The notes under the pieces: model-generated | The model's database searches: none | Told to the model about the DNA's origin: nothing | What the model saw: only the letters and a program-made list of their open reading frames with translations | NCBI RefSeq assembly: GCF_031877795.1 | Contig: NC_133932.1 | Location: forward strand, 77,799,937-77,863,936 | Reading direction: 5' to 3' | Source of the DNA: Strix aluco | Lineage: Eukaryota > Chordata > Aves > Strigiformes > Strigidae | DNA: 64,000 nucleotides | Shown: positions 61,700-64,000 of the stretch, in pieces | How positions within the stretch are numbered: position 1 is the first letter of the stretch | How the letters are laid out: every line of letters begins with the position of its first letter | Program-made: the position numbers and the translations under genes

Positions 61700-64000
61700 C
61701 TGGCTCTGATGATGTGGATGTAGAAGAGGCCTATAAAACACCTGTTTCTATTTCTGCGAGTGGAAATCATTATTTCTTGGTATTGCAGTTTTTGTCCACC
61801 AGTTCTGTCCAGATCTCACTCATGCACTCCAGCAAACGGTGGTCTGGCAGTGAGGCATATAATAGTAAGGGAAGGATTATGGCAAAACAATCTGGGCTGC
61901 AAAAAAGACCTGGTGATTACTTGTAATACCTAGCATGGTTCCAGCTTGTGCTAATGCTGCACTGGCTCCTGACAGCACCACAATCTTACAGGTGCAAAAA
62001 TAGTACAAGATCATCCTCAACTTCTTTTGGAAAAACCCAGAAAGAAAACTAAAACAGAGAAGAGAGGGACACACTATGTACAGCACCCAGGTCATGACTG
62101 GCCTCATTTTGATAGTGTTTGACAGTGTTTAAATAGCCTTCTATTTATAATGAAATATGTAAAGCTTATCCCAATTATTCATTAGACAGGCCACTAATTC
62201 TGTTCCTCTGTTCCCCTTAGAGAAAGTCACCCAATGCCAGCTATTAAATTACATATAGTAGAAGGAGAGTTCTTAAGTTACCTAGCGAATGTCAGTGTAT
62301 GAGGTAGATTTTCAGCAGTGGACAAAGTATCATTACCTTACAGTTCATGCAGTTCTATAGGAGTATGCTTTATTTGTCATATCCGAAAATACAAAAATTG
62401 CAGCTGCATGAGTCAACATAAATATCCAAACTGTTAATACATTAACACAAGTGACAGTACCAGATTGCAAAGCTTAGCATAAAATCACAAATAACTAAAT
62501 ATGGTGTAGAGTGTTGCTTCTCCAAGCAATCAAAAACCTTGCATAATATTATAGTGCAGCTGGTTAGTAGCTCATGCCATGTAATTTAAGTCTCCTTAAT
62601 GGATAAGAAGAACTTTGAAGAAGTCTCTAATGAAATATCACTTTGGTCCCAAACGTATCCTGAATAAGTTCTCTCTTAGGTTTTCCCTGTTTCCAGGCAC
62701 ATTCATGACAGTCAAAGTAACAGCTTCTGTACATTTTTATATGCATTTTCACTTTTACCATACAATGTGAAAAATGGGTGTTATTCCATGCCCTGGTGCA
62801 GCTGTGCAGTGTATACTTTAGAAAGGCAAACACTTGATGGTATGTGAATATTCACACCAACAAATTAATAGCTTACACACTCAGAGCAGCGCAGAAAAGA
62901 CAATGAAAGTTTCTCCATTACAGTGATTAGACAATACTAGTACACTTGGCTTGTTATGAGAGGTGATACTGTCCTGGAAATAACCTTATTACCTGTCACA
63001 TTGAGATTCAGAACCATAAAACTCTCATCTCCCCTTGTAATTTCTGACATGCTCAATAGCCCTGGTAATTGAACTACACTCCTAGGACTTCTTTAGCATG
63101 CTGAGATACCTTACCAGCTAACTACTGGCAATTAAAATCTGTAATGTGAATAGAAAAAACATGAATTAATCAGCAGTATATTAGATAAGTAACAAATAAC
63201 AAAAATAGTGCTTTGGTGCAGAAGCCAAAATTTCTACAGAAAATGTGCCATATAATGTATGCTAAAATAACAGGGTGTAAAGAGCATTCTTAAAACTGGA
63301 CTCTGGTATGTGTTCCCATACAGAAAATAAATCATGTATATCTTTCTAGCGTTCAGATTTTAAAAAAATCCTGCCTAGAGCTATGATAGCAGCTGAATGC
63401 TTCATTCTGTGAAGAATTAGTATTTTCAGCAGCAGTAACCAGCACTTTATGGAGATCAGATAAATCATTGCAATAAATAAGAGCCACAGAAGAACAGGCA
63501 GTATGTTTTCTTAATTTATTCATTCATCTATTCATTATATATATTGATGCATTGATGTTAAAACATATAAAACAATAAAAGAAACAGACAGGTGTCTGGG
63601 GCTGTAGAGCTTTTGTTTTGACCATTAAATTCTAACAATAGATCCAAGATTAAATTATTCTCTCCTGCTTACAAAAACATGAGAAGAAAACATTCTGTTC
63701 TGGAATGAAAATAAATGGTAAATTAATTGCCTCACCAAGCCATTGTGTGGCCTCTTTGAAAAACATGTTGAAGACATACACTATTCACAGAATACCCTGG
63801 AGATCAATGTGTTATGCTTAAGTGGTAATGAATTTTATGCTGGCCACTGCATTACCAGTCAGTTAAGTATTTTCTTAGTTAGACCCTTGAGAATTTAGCA
63901 AGTAATTAATGATCATGAAAGATGAGAAGATTCATTATGGGTAATATGCATTTTTCCAAGATATGTCATTATCCGGGTTTGTCATAAAGCAGCACCTATT
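61700..64000. other. Intergenic DNA, no gene recognised
   Basis: AT-rich sequence, including a low-complexity ATTCATTCATCTATTCATTA stretch near 63520. No gene, RNA or element is recognised. Confidence 0.55.

Noticed and set aside
1..64000. Search for tRNA, rRNA, CRISPR-like arrays, operons or a novel multi-gene system
   Set aside because: None is visible. The sequence is vertebrate and gene-poor; bacterial-type features are not expected and no gene cluster is present.

Overview
The window is vertebrate nuclear DNA, almost certainly from a bird. The main evidence is three typical avian CR1 LINE fragments (about 44.2, 47.7 and 61.0 kb), an avian-type ERVL provirus remnant (38.5-40.9 kb) and two solo LTRs. 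The remaining DNA is AT-rich with no dense coding, no operons and no ribosome binding sites. I found no tRNA, rRNA, CRISPR array or intact host gene. Most open frames here are under 130 codons and look like chance.

Layout. Positions 1-32,436 are intergenic or intronic DNA with a few simple repeats and one probable old CR1 relic near 13.4 kb. At 32.4-35.5 kb there are three or more decayed exons on the + strand. They have plausible splice sites and compatible phases and resemble HEAT-repeat proteins of the MROH (maestro heat-like) family. An in-frame stop and a missing exon make this look like a dead gene copy. At 38,548-40,900 lies a minus-strand ERVL element with 5-bp target duplications (GTAGT). 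It keeps a complete 362-bp 3' LTR and a long open pol segment (RNase H plus integrase). Gag, protease, most of the reverse transcriptase and all but 32 bp of the 5' LTR are gone. At 44,942-45,303 is a solo LTR of the same family (duplication AAGTG), just downstream of a CR1. At 47,684-49,003 a CR1 3' end is split by a 1,015-bp solo LTR of another family (duplication CTGAT). From 49 to 61 kb I see only unannotated DNA, apart from a diverged 130-bp direct repeat pair 1,620 bp apart (57.7 and 59.3 kb). At 61,041-61,674 is a CR1 with a 169-codon ORF2 tail, with an imperfect 25-bp tandem duplication at its 5' truncation point. The rest is unannotated.

Nothing here forms a cooperating gene system. 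The story is of successive retroelement insertions (CR1, then LTR elements) into gene-poor DNA beside a decayed gene copy. The most informative observations are the proviral deletion that must post-date integration, the nested LTR-in-CR1 with clean duplications, and the MROH-like exon remnants. Family names come from recognising motifs by eye; no search was run.
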